Position numbers and translations under genes: made by a program. Shown here piece after piece: positions 1-8,944 of a stretch of 64,000 nt of DNA. Location of the stretch: contig NZ_CP036501.1 in assembly GCF_026230195.1 (NCBI RefSeq), positions 2,108,001 to 2,172,000 of the forward strand, written 5' to 3'. The notes below the pieces were generated by a model. It ran no database searches. It was not told where the DNA came from and was given only the letters and a program-made list of their open reading frames with translations. The DNA is from Candidatus Paraluminiphilus aquimaris (GTDB lineage: Bacteria; Pseudomonadota; Gammaproteobacteria; Pseudomonadales; Halieaceae). The stretch's first letter is position 1; every line of letters begins with the position of its first letter.

Positions 1-185
1 ACGGCGTGCGTAGTCGACTCGACCTTTGGAAGTCGGTCGAAATACTCGCGCCACTGCTGTGGTACATCGTTTGGATCTTTTAAGTACGCCTCATATAAAT
101 CCTCTACGTAGGCTGCATTACCGCCAGAGAGGTGAGACGTACTTCGCTGCTGCTCCATGCTAGGTAGGTCTTTCGACTCATCCAT
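1..185 (-). CDS. sucA: 2-oxoglutarate dehydrogenase E1, N-terminal part (cut by window edge)
   Basis: Only about 61 N-terminal codons are in the window. The protein begins MDESKDLPSM and contains SGGNAAYVEDLYEAYLKDP, followed by a WREYF stretch. This matches the N-terminal segment of SucA that tethers E1 to the other subunits of the 2-oxoglutarate dehydrogenase complex. The thiamine-diphosphate catalytic domain lies outside. The ATG is preceded by a GGGGGAAG ribosome binding site. A downstream ATG (MEQQ) is possible but lacks such a site. The gene follows sdhB on the same strand, the usual sdh-suc order, which supports the call despite the short length. Confidence 0.85.
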   Translation of the reverse strand, partial: MDESKDLPSMEQQRSTSHLSGGNAAYVEDLYEAYLKDPNDVPQQWREYFDRLPKVESTTHA

Positions 186-300
186 GGACACTTCCCCCGA
201 AGTCTCACGCAGTGACCTTTTTGATTTGTGTATATATCACTGCTTTCGGAGGAATATCTTACGCTCTTCACCTCCAATTTCCCACGAGTTCAGGCCCCTA

Positions 301-330
301 AAAACGGAAAAACGCCGCAAAAGCGACGTT
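301..330 (-). terminator. Intrinsic terminator or attenuator between sdhB and sucA
   Basis: On the minus strand an 8-bp stem AACGTCGC/GCGGCGTT (one G-U pair) with a TTTT loop is followed by TTTTT, CC, then another T run. It sits about 50 bases after the sdhB stop and about 115 bases before sucA. It may end most sdh transcripts, with sucA read through or driven by a promoter in the 115-base leader (a TATATA element lies at 231-236). A small palindrome, ATATTCC/GGAATAT at 342-360, lies just before it. Confidence 0.6.
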
Positions 331-377
331 AATTTTCCATAATATTCCTTAGGGGAATATAATACATAACCAGGGTA

Positions 378-1085
378 TCAGGCGGCTCGATTAAGCAACA
401 TAGTCCGGATATGACCGATGGCGCGAGTGGGATTCAAACCCTTAGGGCAAACATTCACGCAGTTTTGAATGCCATGACAGCGAAATACGCTAAAGGGGTC
501 ATCTAGTTTGGACAATCGCTCGTCAGTCGCTTGATCGCGACTGTCTGCCAGGAACCGGTAAGCCTGCAGCAGGCCAGCCGGACCGACGAAACGATCGGGG
601 TTCCACCAGAAAGACGGGCAACTCGTAGAGCAACACGCACACAAGATACACTCGTAAAGCCCATCGAGCTTTGCGCGATCCTCGGGCGTCTGAAGCCGTT
701 CGATTGCAGGCGCGGGCGTATTGTTTTGCAGGAACGGTTCAATTTTCTCGTACTGAGCGTAAAACAAACTCATATCGACTACGAGATCGCGCACGACCGG
801 CAAGCCAGGTAGTGGCCGAATCACTAGCTTGTTGTTCTTCACAGCCTCTGACAGCGGTGTTATGCACGCCAGACCGTTTCTGCCGTTCATGTTGAGACCA
901 TCCGATCCACACACACCTTCACGGCAACTCCTGCGGTAGGTGACGCTCGCATCGTAGTCGGCTTTAATCATCTCGAGCACATCAAGAACCATCAGGTCCT
1001 TGCCGCTCGTGTCGACATTATAATCCTGCATTTTTGGTGCAGAATCGGTTTCAGGATTGAAGCGATACACGCTGACCTGCAACAT
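378..1085 (-). CDS. sdhB: Succinate dehydrogenase iron-sulfur subunit
   Basis: This is the iron-sulfur subunit of respiratory complex II. It passes electrons from the SdhA flavin through 2Fe-2S, 4Fe-4S and 3Fe-4S centres to ubiquinone at the inner membrane. The 235 residues match the usual length of about 238. The N-terminal 2Fe-2S motif RRSCREGVCGSDG is present. The C-terminal domain has CILCACCSTSCPSFWW and CHGIQNCVNVCPKGLNP, which carry the cysteines for the other two clusters. The closing NPTRAIGHIRTMLL segment is typical. It lies 18 bases after sdhA in the sdhCDAB order. Confidence 0.97.
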   Translation of the reverse strand: MLQVSVYRFNPETDSAPKMQDYNVDTSGKDLMVLDVLEMIKADYDASVTYRRSCREGVCGSDGLNMNGRNGLACITPLSEAVKNNKLVIRPLPGLPVVRDLVVDMSLFYAQYEKIEPFLQNNTPAPAIERLQTPEDRAKLDGLYECILCACCSTSCPSFWWNPDRFVGPAGLLQAYRFLADSRDQATDERLSKLDDPFSVFRCHGIQNCVNVCPKGLNPTRAIGHIRTMLLNRAA

Positions 1086-1103
1086 TACTTATCTCCTAGC
1101 AGA

Positions 1104-2867
1104 TTAGTAGGTACGAATTTTCGGTTGGAAAGTTTCGACAGTCTTCGGCGTGAAGTTAACCGACCGTTTGCTGACCGTGCGCCCTTCACGGTGATATATC
1201 GAGTGGCAGAGCCATTCGTCATCGTTACGCTCTGTGAAGTCCTCTCGGGCGTGTGCACCGCGACTCTCTTTCCTTGCCTCGGCAACGATAGCGGTCGCCT
1301 CAGCCGTTTCAAATAGGTTCTGAAGCTCTAAACACTCGACGCGCGCAGTGTTAAACGCGTTACTCTTGTCTTCGAGCTTAACGTTTGCAATACGCTCCTT
1401 GAGATCATCAAGCTTCTTAATGCCCTGCTGCATGAACTCGCCGTTTCGGAAAACACCGAAGTAATTTTGCATAACGCCCTGCAATTCTTTGCGCAGCGCC
1501 GAAACGTTCTCACCGCCCTCGCGCTCATTGAGCGCAACCAAACGCGAATTGGACTCTTCTATGTCACTTACCGTGGCGTCGCGCATGTCGATTCCCTGCC
1601 GGAGCGCATCCTCGATAAACAAGCCCGAGGCGCGTCCAAAGACAACCAGATCGAGTAGTGAATTACCGCCTAAGCGGTTAGCGCCGTGTACCGACACACA
1701 GGCGATCTCACCGCAGGCATACAGGCCAGGAATAACTTCATCGTTGCCAGCCGCATCGACCGTTAGGGCCTGACCGTGAATATTGGTTGGAATACCACCC
1801 ATCATGTAATGGCAGGTTGGCACCACAGGAATCGGCTCTTTAACGGGATCAACGTGTGCAAAGGTGCGCGACAGTTCACAAATACCAGGTAGCCGCGACT
1901 CCAATACCTCTTCTCCAAGGTGATCGAGCTTTAACTTTACGTGATCACCATTTGGGCCGCACCCGCGCCCCTCAAGGATCTCCAGAATCATGGATCGTGC
2001 AACAACGTCTCTGCCCGCAAGGTCTTTTGCGTTCGGCGCGTAACGCTCCATGAAGCGCTCGCCGTCCTTGTTTACCAAGTAACCGCCCTCTCCACGACAA
2101 CCCTCAGTGACCAAGGTGCCTGCACCGTAAATACCGGTGGGGTGGAACTGCCACATTTCCATGTCCTGCACTGGAACACCGGCCCTGAGCGCCATACCTA
2201 CGCCATCGCCCGTATTGATGTGGGCATTGGTCGTTGACGCGTAGATACGTCCCGCACCGCCAGTAGCGAAGACAGTCGCTTTAGATTTCACATAGACGGT
2301 TTCGCCGGTTTCAATGCAGATCGCAATGACACCTACGACTGCACCATCTTGATTCTTCACCAGATCAGTGGCAAACCACTCGTTGAAGAAAACCGTCTCG
2401 TTTTTGACGTTGTTCTGGTAGAGCGTGTGCAACAGTGCGTGCCCTGTTCTGTCGGCAGCTGCGCAAGTCCGCGCTGCCTGACCACCTTCGCCATAGTTCT
2501 TCGATTGACCGCCGAAGGGACGCTGATAAATGCGGCCCTCTTCAGTTCGAGAGAACGGTAGCCCCATGTGCTCGAGCTCGAAAATAGCCTCGGGGCCAAC
2601 TGAACACATGTACTCAATAGCGTCTTGGTCGCCAATGTAGTCGCTACCTTTGACTGTGTCGTACATGTGCCAGCGCCAGTCGTCCTCGGGATCTGCACTG
2701 GCAATGGCGCAGGTAATCCCCCCTTGCGCACTCACGGTGTGAGACCGCGTTGGAAACACTTTCGAAATCACGGCCGTCTTATAGCCAGATTGTGCAAGTT
2801 GCAGGGCTGCGCGCATACCTGCACCGCCGCCGCCTACAATTACTCCGTCGAACGAGATAGTTCGCAT
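1104..2867 (-). CDS. sdhA: Succinate dehydrogenase flavoprotein subunit
   Basis: Catalytic subunit that oxidises succinate to fumarate with covalently bound FAD. The N-terminal [11 protein letters not shown] dinucleotide-binding motif is followed by [10 protein letters not shown], where the histidine carries the FAD. Substrate and catalytic motifs [21 protein letters not shown] and the [11 protein letters not shown] stretch are all visible. I chose the ATG giving [13 protein letters not shown], preceded by GGGAGAAG. A start seven codons upstream has no family support. The resulting 587 residues match the usual 588. It is co-oriented with sdhD upstream and sdhB downstream. Confidence 0.97.
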   Translation of the reverse strand: MRTISFDGVIVGGGGAGMRAALQLAQSGYKTAVISKVFPTRSHTVSAQGGITCAIASADPEDDWRWHMYDTVKGSDYIGDQDAIEYMCSVGPEAIFELEHMGLPFSRTEEGRIYQRPFGGQSKNYGEGGQAARTCAAADRTGHALLHTLYQNNVKNETVFFNEWFATDLVKNQDGAVVGVIAICIETGETVYVKSKATVFATGGAGRIYASTTNAHINTGDGVGMALRAGVPVQDMEMWQFHPTGIYGAGTLVTEGCRGEGGYLVNKDGERFMERYAPNAKDLAGRDVVARSMILEILEGRGCGPNGDHVKLKLDHLGEEVLESRLPGICELSRTFAHVDPVKEPIPVVPTCHYMMGGIPTNIHGQALTVDAAGNDEVIPGLYACGEIACVSVHGANRLGGNSLLDLVVFGRASGLFIEDALRQGIDMRDATVSDIEESNSRLVALNEREGGENVSALRKELQGVMQNYFGVFRNGEFMQQGIKKLDDLKERIANVKLEDKSNAFNTARVECLELQNLFETAEATAIVAEARKESRGAHAREDFTERNDDEWLCHSIYHREGRTVSKRSVNFTPKTVETFQPKIRTY

Positions 2868-2906
2868 TGCTCTGCTTCTCCCAAGCACGCCACGCTATTG
2901 CGCGGC

Positions 2907-3281
2907 TTATCCCCAAATAACTTGAATAACCCAGATGGCATAGACCACCAACGTCAGTACGACTGCAATTTGTAACACCGGTCTAACAACATTACCGATA
3001 GACCCAAGCATGTACTCCGTTAAGTAGTCAGTGAACACCGTCCACAGACCAATCCAGGCGTGCGACACATACGCACCGATCGCAAGAAGTGAAAACACCT
3101 TCATTGCGGTGGAGTCGTGCAACGCTCTCCACGAAGTGTAGTCAATCCCAGTAGCTATCTGGAAACCAATAAACAAAAAATATGCCAGCATGATCAGCGA
3201 GCTCACCCGCTGAATGAGCCAGTCCGATAAACCGTTGCGGCTAAAGCTTGTTACCTGCGTTACCACAGCACTACTCCCCAT
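2907..3281 (-). CDS. sdhD: Succinate dehydrogenase membrane anchor subunit D
   Basis: Small membrane anchor of complex II with three hydrophobic segments (about residues 25-45, 60-82 and 98-120). The HAWIGLWTVFTDY motif contains the histidine that ligates haem b in this family and the quinone-site tyrosine. The first ATG overlaps sdhC by 22 bases. A GTG at 3266 with GGGGAG seven bases upstream is an equally good start and gives 119 residues, close to the E. coli length of 115. The subunit binds SdhAB to the inner membrane together with SdhC. Confidence 0.93.
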   Translation of the reverse strand: MGSSAVVTQVTSFSRNGLSDWLIQRVSSLIMLAYFLFIGFQIATGIDYTSWRALHDSTAMKVFSLLAIGAYVSHAWIGLWTVFTDYLTEYMLGSIGNVVRPVLQIAVVLTLVVYAIWVIQVIWG

Positions 3282-3649
3282 GCTACGGCGGCAAGAGCTG
3301 CCGCGACGAAAAGAATACGAGCACCGAGGGCACCCGTTTTGAAATCTTCTCCTACACCCATATCCATAATAAGGTGCCGGATACCTGCAAGTACGTGATA
3401 CGAGAACACCACCAAAAATACCCAGAGGATCAGCTTAGCTGTAGCAGAACTCATGATCGCCACGAGCGAATCAAAGCTCTCCTGAGACGCTAAGCTCATA
3501 TCCAGAGCCCACACCAACAACAGGCTTGATGCGAACAACAACACCCCCGTGATCCGGTGGGAAATTGATGCCACCGCCGTGATTGGCAGCTGGATGGTGC
3601 TGATGTCTAGATTGACAGGACGGCTGTCCTTACTTCCGCGTGGTTTCAC
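3260..3649 (-). CDS. sdhC: Succinate dehydrogenase cytochrome b556 subunit C
   Basis: Haem- and quinone-binding anchor subunit of complex II, first gene of the operon. Motifs RPVNLDISTIQLP, SISHRITGVLLF and the SYHVLAGIRHLIMD segment are characteristic, the last supplying the haem ligand histidine. Three membrane segments follow. I chose the GTG giving VKPRGSKDSRPVNLD. It yields 129 residues, the E. coli length, and lies about 38 bases inside the transcript predicted from the promoter at 3694-3722. The in-frame ATG at 3715 lies upstream of that predicted transcription start, so it is unlikely to be used. Confidence 0.93.
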   Translation of the reverse strand: MKPRGSKDSRPVNLDISTIQLPITAVASISHRITGVLLFASSLLLVWALDMSLASQESFDSLVAIMSSATAKLILWVFLVVFSYHVLAGIRHLIMDMGVGEDFKTGALGARILFVAAALAAVAWGVVLW

Positions 3650-3693
3650 TTCATAGCCCCCAGAGCATTCAAGTGGTCTGAAATTGAGGCGTG

Positions 3694-3722
3694 AGTATAG
3701 GTAGTCGCTTGGCAACTGACAA
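3694..3722 (-). promoter_or_regulatory. Sigma-70 promoter of the sdh operon
   Basis: Minus strand TTGTCA (3717-3722), 17-base spacer, TATACT (3694-3699). This is a near-consensus promoter reading into sdhC, with a predicted start near 3687. Both boxes and the spacing were read directly; use in the cell is inferred. Confidence 0.7.
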
Positions 3723-3779
3723 ATTCATATGGCAAAAGACGATCATTAGTGCGGTGTTCGTAGTTCGATTGATGTAAAA

Positions 3780-3808
3780 TTGACAGCAACAGTCAGCGCC
3801 GCTAGTTT
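3780..3808 (+). promoter_or_regulatory. Possible promoter of gltA-fabH
   Basis: A perfect -35 box TTGACA (3780-3785) is followed after 17 bases by a weak -10 TAGTTT (3803-3808), placing a start about 25 bases before the gltA ATG. It lies back to back with the sdh promoter in the 190-base control region, so the two TCA transcripts could be co-regulated. Confidence 0.4.
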
Positions 3809-3840
3809 GGCGCCACAAAAAATTAGTCGGGGGACTCTCA

Positions 3841-5136
3841 ATGACAAGCAAGACGGCAAAACTTTCTATACCGCAGCGCGACAATACGACGATGGATATA
3901 GACTTGCCGGTCTATGAAGGCTCAGAAGGTCCCGACGTAGTCGATGTCGCAAAACTCACCGCTCAAGGTCACTTCACCTTTGACCCGGGATTTACATCAA
4001 CCGCCTCTTGCGAGTCTAAGATCACATACATCGACGGCGAGAAAGGCATTTTGCTCCACAGGGGCTACCCTATCGAGCAACTTGCAGAGCAATCCGATTA
4101 TCTCGAGACGTGTTATCTCTTGCTAAATGGCGAGCTTCCAAACGCCGATCAGAAAAGAGAATTTGTCGACATGGTCACGAACCACACAATGGTTCACGAG
4201 CAGATTCGAACGTTCTTTAATGGCTTTCGACGGGACGCTCACCCTATGGCCATTATGTGCGGGGTTGTAGGCGCACTCTCGGCTTTCTACCACGACTCTA
4301 CTGACATTTCAGACCCTTATCATCGAGAAGTCGCCGCGTTCAGACTAATCGCTAAAATGCCTACGATCGCAGCCATGAGCTACAAATTCTCAATCGGACA
4401 GCCGTTCATGTACCCGCGAAACGACCTCGATTACTCGGCAAACTTTCTGCACATGATGTTTGGCAACCCCTGCGAGCCGTCCGTTATTTCGCCTACGATC
4501 GCACGCGCAATGGATCGTATTTTCCTTTTGCACGCGGACCACGAGCAAAACGCGTCTACATCGACAGTTCGCCTGGCTGGCTCGTCACAGGCCAACCCAT
4601 TCGCCTGTATCGCAGCAGGTATCGCTGCGCTCTGGGGCCCGTCGCATGGCGGAGCTAATGAAGCCGTAGTGAAAATGCTCGATGAAATTGGTGACGTATC
4701 GCGCATTGATGAGTTTGTTGCAAAAGCAAAAGACAAGAATGACCCGTTCCGCCTCATGGGTTTTGGACATCGCGTTTACAAAAACTTTGACCCGCGGGCT
4801 AAAGTGATGAAGCAGGCGGCAGATGAAGTGCTTGCAGAGCTTGGGATCCAGGACGAAAACCTTGAAATCGCCAAGCGACTCGAGGAAATCGCCCTTAACG
4901 ACCCTTACTTTATCGAGAAAAAACTCTACCCCAATGTGGATTTTTACTCGGGCATTATCCTCAAGGCACTGGGCATTCCAACGTCCATGTTCACCGTCAT
5001 CTTTGCCGTAGGTCGAACGGTTGGCTGGGTCGCACACTGGAATGAAATGATTGGCGGTAGCTATCGTATCGGGCGACCTCGCCAGCTCTACACTGGCTAT
5101 TCTGCCCGTGATTTCGTATCGGTAGAGGACCGATAA
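3841..5136 (+). CDS. gltA: Citrate synthase, hexameric (type II) form
   Basis: Condenses oxaloacetate and acetyl-CoA to citrate at the entry of the TCA cycle. At 431 residues it has the length and N-terminal beta-rich extension (residues 1-60) of the NADH-regulated Gram-negative enzymes. Catalytic residues are visible as His269 in GPSHGGANE, His310 in [13 protein letters not shown] and Asp367 in [18 protein letters not shown] is also intact. The start is preceded by CGGGGGA. It is divergent from sdhC, and fabH begins only two bases after its stop, so the two are probably co-translated. Confidence 0.98.
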   Translation: MTSKTAKLSIPQRDNTTMDIDLPVYEGSEGPDVVDVAKLTAQGHFTFDPGFTSTASCESKITYIDGEKGILLHRGYPIEQLAEQSDYLETCYLLLNGELPNADQKREFVDMVTNHTMVHEQIRTFFNGFRRDAHPMAIMCGVVGALSAFYHDSTDISDPYHREVAAFRLIAKMPTIAAMSYKFSIGQPFMYPRNDLDYSANFLHMMFGNPCEPSVISPTIARAMDRIFLLHADHEQNASTSTVRLAGSSQANPFACIAAGIAALWGPSHGGANEAVVKMLDEIGDVSRIDEFVAKAKDKNDPFRLMGFGHRVYKNFDPRAKVMKQAADEVLAELGIQDENLEIAKRLEEIALNDPYFIEKKLYPNVDFYSGIILKALGIPTSMFTVIFAVGRTVGWVAHWNEMIGGSYRIGRPRQLYTGYSARDFVSVEDR

Positions 5137-5138
5137 CC

Positions 5139-6272
5139 ATGTCTGGCGTCAATAAGCGCGTTGCCCTTTCCGGCGCGGGTCTCTATACGCCAACCGAATC
5201 GGTCAGTAATTCCGAGCTCGTGGAATCATTCAACGCCTGGGTCGATCTGTACAACACGGAACACGCGGCGGCGATCGAGGCAGGAGAGATAGAAGCGAAA
5301 AGTCACTCTAATGTCGAGTTCATTGAGAAGGCCTCAGGTATCAAGTCGCGCTTTGTCATGAATAAGTCTGGAATCATTGACCCCGAGCGTATGGTCCCAC
5401 GTCTCCCGCCTCGCTCTAATGACGAACCCTCGATTATGTGCGAAATGGGGGTGATCGCCGCGAAGCAAGCGATGGCACAAGCGAATGTTACCGCTGACGA
5501 CATCGATGCGGTCCTCGTTGCCGCCTCCAATATGGAGCGCGCCTACCCTGCCATGGCCATTGAAGTGCAGGCTGAGCTGGGCATCAAAGGTTTCGCCTTT
5601 GACATGAATGTTGCTTGTTCCTCCGCTACGTTCGGAATTCAGCAAGCTTACGATATGGTTGTCTCAGGTAGTGCGCGACGCGTACTCATGGTGAATCCGG
5701 AAATCTGTACGGGACACCTCAACTTCCGCGATCGCGACTCGCATTTCATCTTTGGTGATGTTGCCACCGCCGTGGTGGTAGAGGCCGTAGAGGGGTGCCA
5801 GTCGTCTCACGCGTTTGAAATTCTCGATACGAAGCTGCAAACCATTTTTAGCAACAACATTCGCAACAACTTCGGCTTTCTAAATCGGGCGACCGAAGAA
5901 GGTGTGGGCCAAGTCGACAAGCTCTTCGTGCAAGAAGGCAGAAAAGTGTTCAGAGAAGTTTGCCCAGCTGTTGCGGACCAAATCACCGAGCAACTCCAAA
6001 AAATGGACATAGAGCCCGATGGCTTAAAGCGCATTTGGTTGCATCAAGCCAATCGAAATATGAATGAGCTTATTGCCAAGAAAGTACTTGGAAGAGTACC
6101 CAGTGATGAGGAATCTCCGACTATTCTTGATCAGTACGCCAATACATCGTCCGCCGGCTCTGTCATTGCATTTAAGAAATACAGCGAGGACTTTCAGCCT
6201 GGTGACTTGGGTGTCCTATCATCGTTTGGTGCGGGTTACAGCATCGGATCGATCGTACTCAAGCGTATATAA
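5139..6272 (+). CDS. Beta-ketoacyl-ACP synthase III, long-chain (octanoyl-CoA) type
   Basis: FabH-fold condensing enzyme starting fatty-acid elongation. The triad is Cys160 in [10 protein letters not shown], His302 in LHQANRNMN and Asn335 in YANTSSAG. At 377 residues it is longer than acetyl-CoA-specific FabH (about 317). It carries the insert [12 protein letters not shown]...RSNDEPS and the [18 protein letters not shown] stretch, which I recognise from the Pseudomonas aeruginosa PA3286 group. That group uses octanoyl-CoA and so lets beta-oxidation products re-enter synthesis. The substrate here is inferred from that likeness. It lies two bases after gltA and converges on hisC, with an apparent terminator inside hisC. 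Confidence 0.88.
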   Translation: MSGVNKRVALSGAGLYTPTESVSNSELVESFNAWVDLYNTEHAAAIEAGEIEAKSHSNVEFIEKASGIKSRFVMNKSGIIDPERMVPRLPPRSNDEPSIMCEMGVIAAKQAMAQANVTADDIDAVLVAASNMERAYPAMAIEVQAELGIKGFAFDMNVACSSATFGIQQAYDMVVSGSARRVLMVNPEICTGHLNFRDRDSHFIFGDVATAVVVEAVEGCQSSHAFEILDTKLQTIFSNNIRNNFGFLNRATEEGVGQVDKLFVQEGRKVFREVCPAVADQITEQLQKMDIEPDGLKRIWLHQANRNMNELIAKKVLGRVPSDEESPTILDQYANTSSAGSVIAFKKYSEDFQPGDLGVLSSFGAGYSIGSIVLKRI

Positions 6273-6282
6273 GCCGAGGCGA

Positions 6283-7350
6283 CTAAGCCTCACCCATTCG
6301 AATCATTAACTCAGCCAACAGTGTCTGCTGTTGGCTTTTCGTCCCTACCGTAATGCGGACCCAGGGCTTCAAATCCTCGCTGGACCAACTGCGAACGAGA
6401 ATCCCCGCCTCTCGAAGTTTCTCGGTCAACTCAACACCCGAAAAATTTGGGTGTCTTGCGAGAAGAAAATTCGCCTCTGAGGCCAAAACACTGAACCCAA
6501 GATCCTCGAGGCCAGCCTTCAACTCGCGACGGTTTTCTTTAATCGTATTTGACGCTTGCTCGAACCATTGAGTATCCGCGATCGCTGCGGCGGCTACGGC
6601 CTGTGCGTGTGCATCGACTGGGTAGGAGTTAAACGAATCTTTCACTCGTCGGAGACCTTCAATCAATTCGGGTGCACCGAGGGCGTAACCGACTCTTAAA
6701 CCGGCCAATGCATGGCTTTTAGAAAAGCTTCGTGTGATTAATAAATTATCAAAACGTGCAATCAGTGGCGCCGCCGTCTCTGCCCCGAAACCGTGATAAG
6801 CCTCATCGATGATTACCAAACGATCGCGATTACCGGCACAGAGGGTTTCGATATCAGACAGTGAGACAGCCATTGCCGTCGGCGCATTTGGGTTGGGGAA
6901 AACCGCCGGACCAGACCACAAAGCCATTGCTTCGAGGTCGATCGATAAATCGTCTTTCATGGGCACACGTTGCAGCCCCTTACCCAGGAGCTGTGCCCAT
7001 ACGGGGTAAAAGGTATAGGTCATTGCCGGTATGGCGGGCTGCCGCTCGCTATCGGACAGAAAGGCCGTCCAAGCGAACGCCAGAATTTCATCTGAGCCGT
7101 TTGCTACGAGTACGTTTTCGTCTAAGACGTCACAAACGTCAGCGATCGCGCTCGTTAGCGCCTTTGAATGCGGATCAGGGTACTTGCGAAGACGCTCAGG
7201 ATCGAGGCTACGACCGATCTCTATAGCCGCGTGCGAGGGCGCTAACGCGTGTTCATTCGTGTTTAGCTTGATCACATCGTCGCGCTGCGCCTGCTCACCA
7301 GGCACATAGGGCGACAATCGGTTCAGCGTCGTTGACCAAAAACGATTCAT
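6283..7350 (-). CDS. hisC: Histidinol-phosphate aminotransferase
   Basis: PLP enzyme of class I/II fold. It converts imidazole-acetol phosphate and glutamate to histidinol phosphate, step seven of histidine synthesis. The motifs are LNTNEHALAPS near the N terminus, FPNPNAPTA, DEAYHGFG, and SFSKSHALAGLRVGY with the Schiff-base lysine. The C-terminal ...WVRITVG motif is the substrate-phosphate arginine region. The 355 residues match the family. It is the last gene of the phoB-phoU run, 47 bases after phoU, with no terminator visible between. No other his gene is nearby, so a role on other substrates cannot be excluded. Confidence 0.92.
   Translation of the reverse strand: MNRFWSTTLNRLSPYVPGEQAQRDDVIKLNTNEHALAPSHAAIEIGRSLDPERLRKYPDPHSKALTSAIADVCDVLDENVLVANGSDEILAFAWTAFLSDSERQPAIPAMTYTFYPVWAQLLGKGLQRVPMKDDLSIDLEAMALWSGPAVFPNPNAPTAMAVSLSDIETLCAGNRDRLVIIDEAYHGFGAETAAPLIARFDNLLITRSFSKSHALAGLRVGYALGAPELIEGLRRVKDSFNSYPVDAHAQAVAAAAIADTQWFEQASNTIKENRRELKAGLEDLGFSVLASEANFLLARHPNFSGVELTEKLREAGILVRSWSSEDLKPWVRITVGTKSQQQTLLAELMIRMGEA
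6313..6339 (+). terminator. Intrinsic terminator of gltA-fabH, embedded in hisC coding sequence
   Basis: Perfect 9-bp stem AGCCAACAG/CTGTTGGCT with a 6-base loop, followed by TTTT on the plus strand. It begins 41 bases after the fabH stop. It lies wholly inside the last codons of hisC on the opposite strand, where it encodes part of the QQTLLAEL segment. Confidence 0.7.
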
Positions 7351-7397
7351 AATTAGACCCGAGAAAACGCCGAGTGTATTCAGTTAGCCGGAGAATG

Positions 7398-8111
7398 TCA
7401 GCTCACTAAGTCCCGAACCGCCATGGCATCCAAATGCCTGACATCAACCCCGCGCGTTAAAAAGATCACTTGTTCTGCAATGTTGGCAGCGTGATCGCCC
7501 ACGCGCTCCAGACTTTTCAGGATACCTAGGTAGGCCAGCGATACCTCTAAAGCCTCGGGTTTCGCATGGATTTCGGCTGTAAGCCAATCTTTCGCAGCGA
7601 CGTAGGCCTCATCGATATCATCGTCTCGCAGGATTAGAGTTGCCGCTGCATTGACCTGAAGCCGCGCAAAACTGTCCAGCGCTTCTTTCAACATGGCGTT
7701 TACCTGCCCTGCAATGTCGCGAACCCGAGCCCCGGCCTCTTCTTGAGCACCCGCCTCAGTGAGGGATATTGCTTGTCGTCCAATCTTTACGGCTTCGTCC
7801 CCGATCCGCTCTAGATCATTGGTTACCTTAATGGTCGCCAGCACTAAGCGCAGATCGCCCGCAGCAGGCTGTCGCAATACGAGGATGCGCGTACATTGCT
7901 CGTCGATCGATCGCTCGAGTGCATTCACATCGAGATCTAAATCTATCGCCTCCTCTGCCAGCGACGAATCACCTTCCAATGTCGCATCGATCGCCCGCTC
8001 AATTTGCGATTCGACAAGGCCACCCATTGTCATGAGATCGTTTCTAACACTTTCTAACTCCGCGCTGAACTTCGCCGAAATATGTAGTCTTTGTGGTGAT
8101 TCTCGCTCCAT
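7398..8111 (-). CDS. phoU: Phosphate signalling protein PhoU
   Basis: Negative regulator linking the PstSCAB transporter to the PhoR kinase. The 237-residue, all-helical protein has two PhoU repeats. The first contains RILVLRQPAAGDLRLVLATIKVTNDLERIGDEAVKI and the second contains LGILKSLERVGDHAANIAE. The E(K/R)xxD-type acidic patches ERIGDEA and ERVGDHA are the metal-binding motifs of the family. It follows pstB by 18 bases. Being last of the pho/pst block agrees with a role in resetting the response when phosphate is plentiful. Confidence 0.96.
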   Translation of the reverse strand: MERESPQRLHISAKFSAELESVRNDLMTMGGLVESQIERAIDATLEGDSSLAEEAIDLDLDVNALERSIDEQCTRILVLRQPAAGDLRLVLATIKVTNDLERIGDEAVKIGRQAISLTEAGAQEEAGARVRDIAGQVNAMLKEALDSFARLQVNAAATLILRDDDIDEAYVAAKDWLTAEIHAKPEALEVSLAYLGILKSLERVGDHAANIAEQVIFLTRGVDVRHLDAMAVRDLVS

Positions 8112-8129
8112 AAAATCTAACCTTGGGTG

Positions 8130-8933
8130 TTAGCCATATCGCCCAGTGATGTAATCTTCTGTCTCTCGATTTTCCGGAAAGGTGAAAACGTTTTCCGTCA
8201 TACCAAACTCAACGAGGCGCCCGTCATTCATAAAGGCAGTGTAGTCGGCGACCCTCGCCGCCTGCTGCATATTGTGGGTGACGATAATGATGGTGTAAGA
8301 ATGTTTCAGTTTGTATATCAACTCCTCGATTCTGAGGGTTGAAATCGGATCCAAGGATGACGCAGGTTCATCCAATAGCAACACTTGAGGCTCTAGCGCA
8401 ATGGCACGGGCTATTACCAGTCGCTGCTGTTGCCCCTGAGACAATTTCAACGCAGAGTCGCCTAGACGATCCTTTACCTCGTCCCACAAAGCAGCGGACC
8501 TAAGAGCCTGCTCAACGAGCTCCTCTAACTGACGCAGACTCTTCACCCCACTCAACTTCAATCCATAGGCGACATTGTCAAAAATGGACTTAGGAAAAGG
8601 ATTAGGCCGCTGAAAAACCATTCCTATTTGACGACGTAGGGCAGTGACATTGGTTTTCGCGCTGAGAATATTTGACTGCGAAAAAATAACTTCACCTTGA
8701 TAGTGAACGCCGTCAATAAGATCGTTCATGCGGTTAAGGCAACGCAGCAACGTGGACTTGCCGCAACCGCTCGCGCCAATAATTGCCGTGACAGATTTTT
8801 CCGGAATATCCAAAGAGATGTTCTTCAATGCCACAGGATTATCTCTATACCCAAGCGAAAGATCGCGAATACTCAAGATTGGCGATTTATCAACTGAGGT
8901 ACTGTTTCCCTCCAGTCTGTCGTCTCTATCCAT
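8130..8933 (-). CDS. pstB: Phosphate ABC transporter ATP-binding protein
   Basis: ATPase of the high-affinity phosphate importer. Walker A is GASGCGKST, the Q loop is [19 protein letters not shown] (a PstB hallmark), Walker B is [13 protein letters not shown], and the switch histidine is in VTHNM. The signature reads LSQGQQQR rather than LSGGQQQR, a small deviation from the common form. At 267 residues it has the usual length, with a short extra N terminus before the first strand. It lies 11 bases after pstA. Confidence 0.96.
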   Translation of the reverse strand: MDRDDRLEGNSTSVDKSPILSIRDLSLGYRDNPVALKNISLDIPEKSVTAIIGASGCGKSTLLRCLNRMNDLIDGVHYQGEVIFSQSNILSAKTNVTALRRQIGMVFQRPNPFPKSIFDNVAYGLKLSGVKSLRQLEELVEQALRSAALWDEVKDRLGDSALKLSQGQQQRLVIARAIALEPQVLLLDEPASSLDPISTLRIEELIYKLKHSYTIIIVTHNMQQAARVADYTAFMNDGRLVEFGMTENVFTFPENRETEDYITGRYG

Positions 8934-8944
8934 CTTTAGTTACC

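Noticed and set aside
342-360. Palindrome ATATTCC-TTAGG-GGAATAT after sdhB as a separate terminator
   Set aside because: AT-rich 7-bp stem without a T run. The stronger hairpin at 301-330 explains termination better.
2357-2731. Same-strand alternate frame of 124 codons within sdhA
   Set aside because: Wholly inside a strongly conserved gene, with no own ribosome site and no family likeness.
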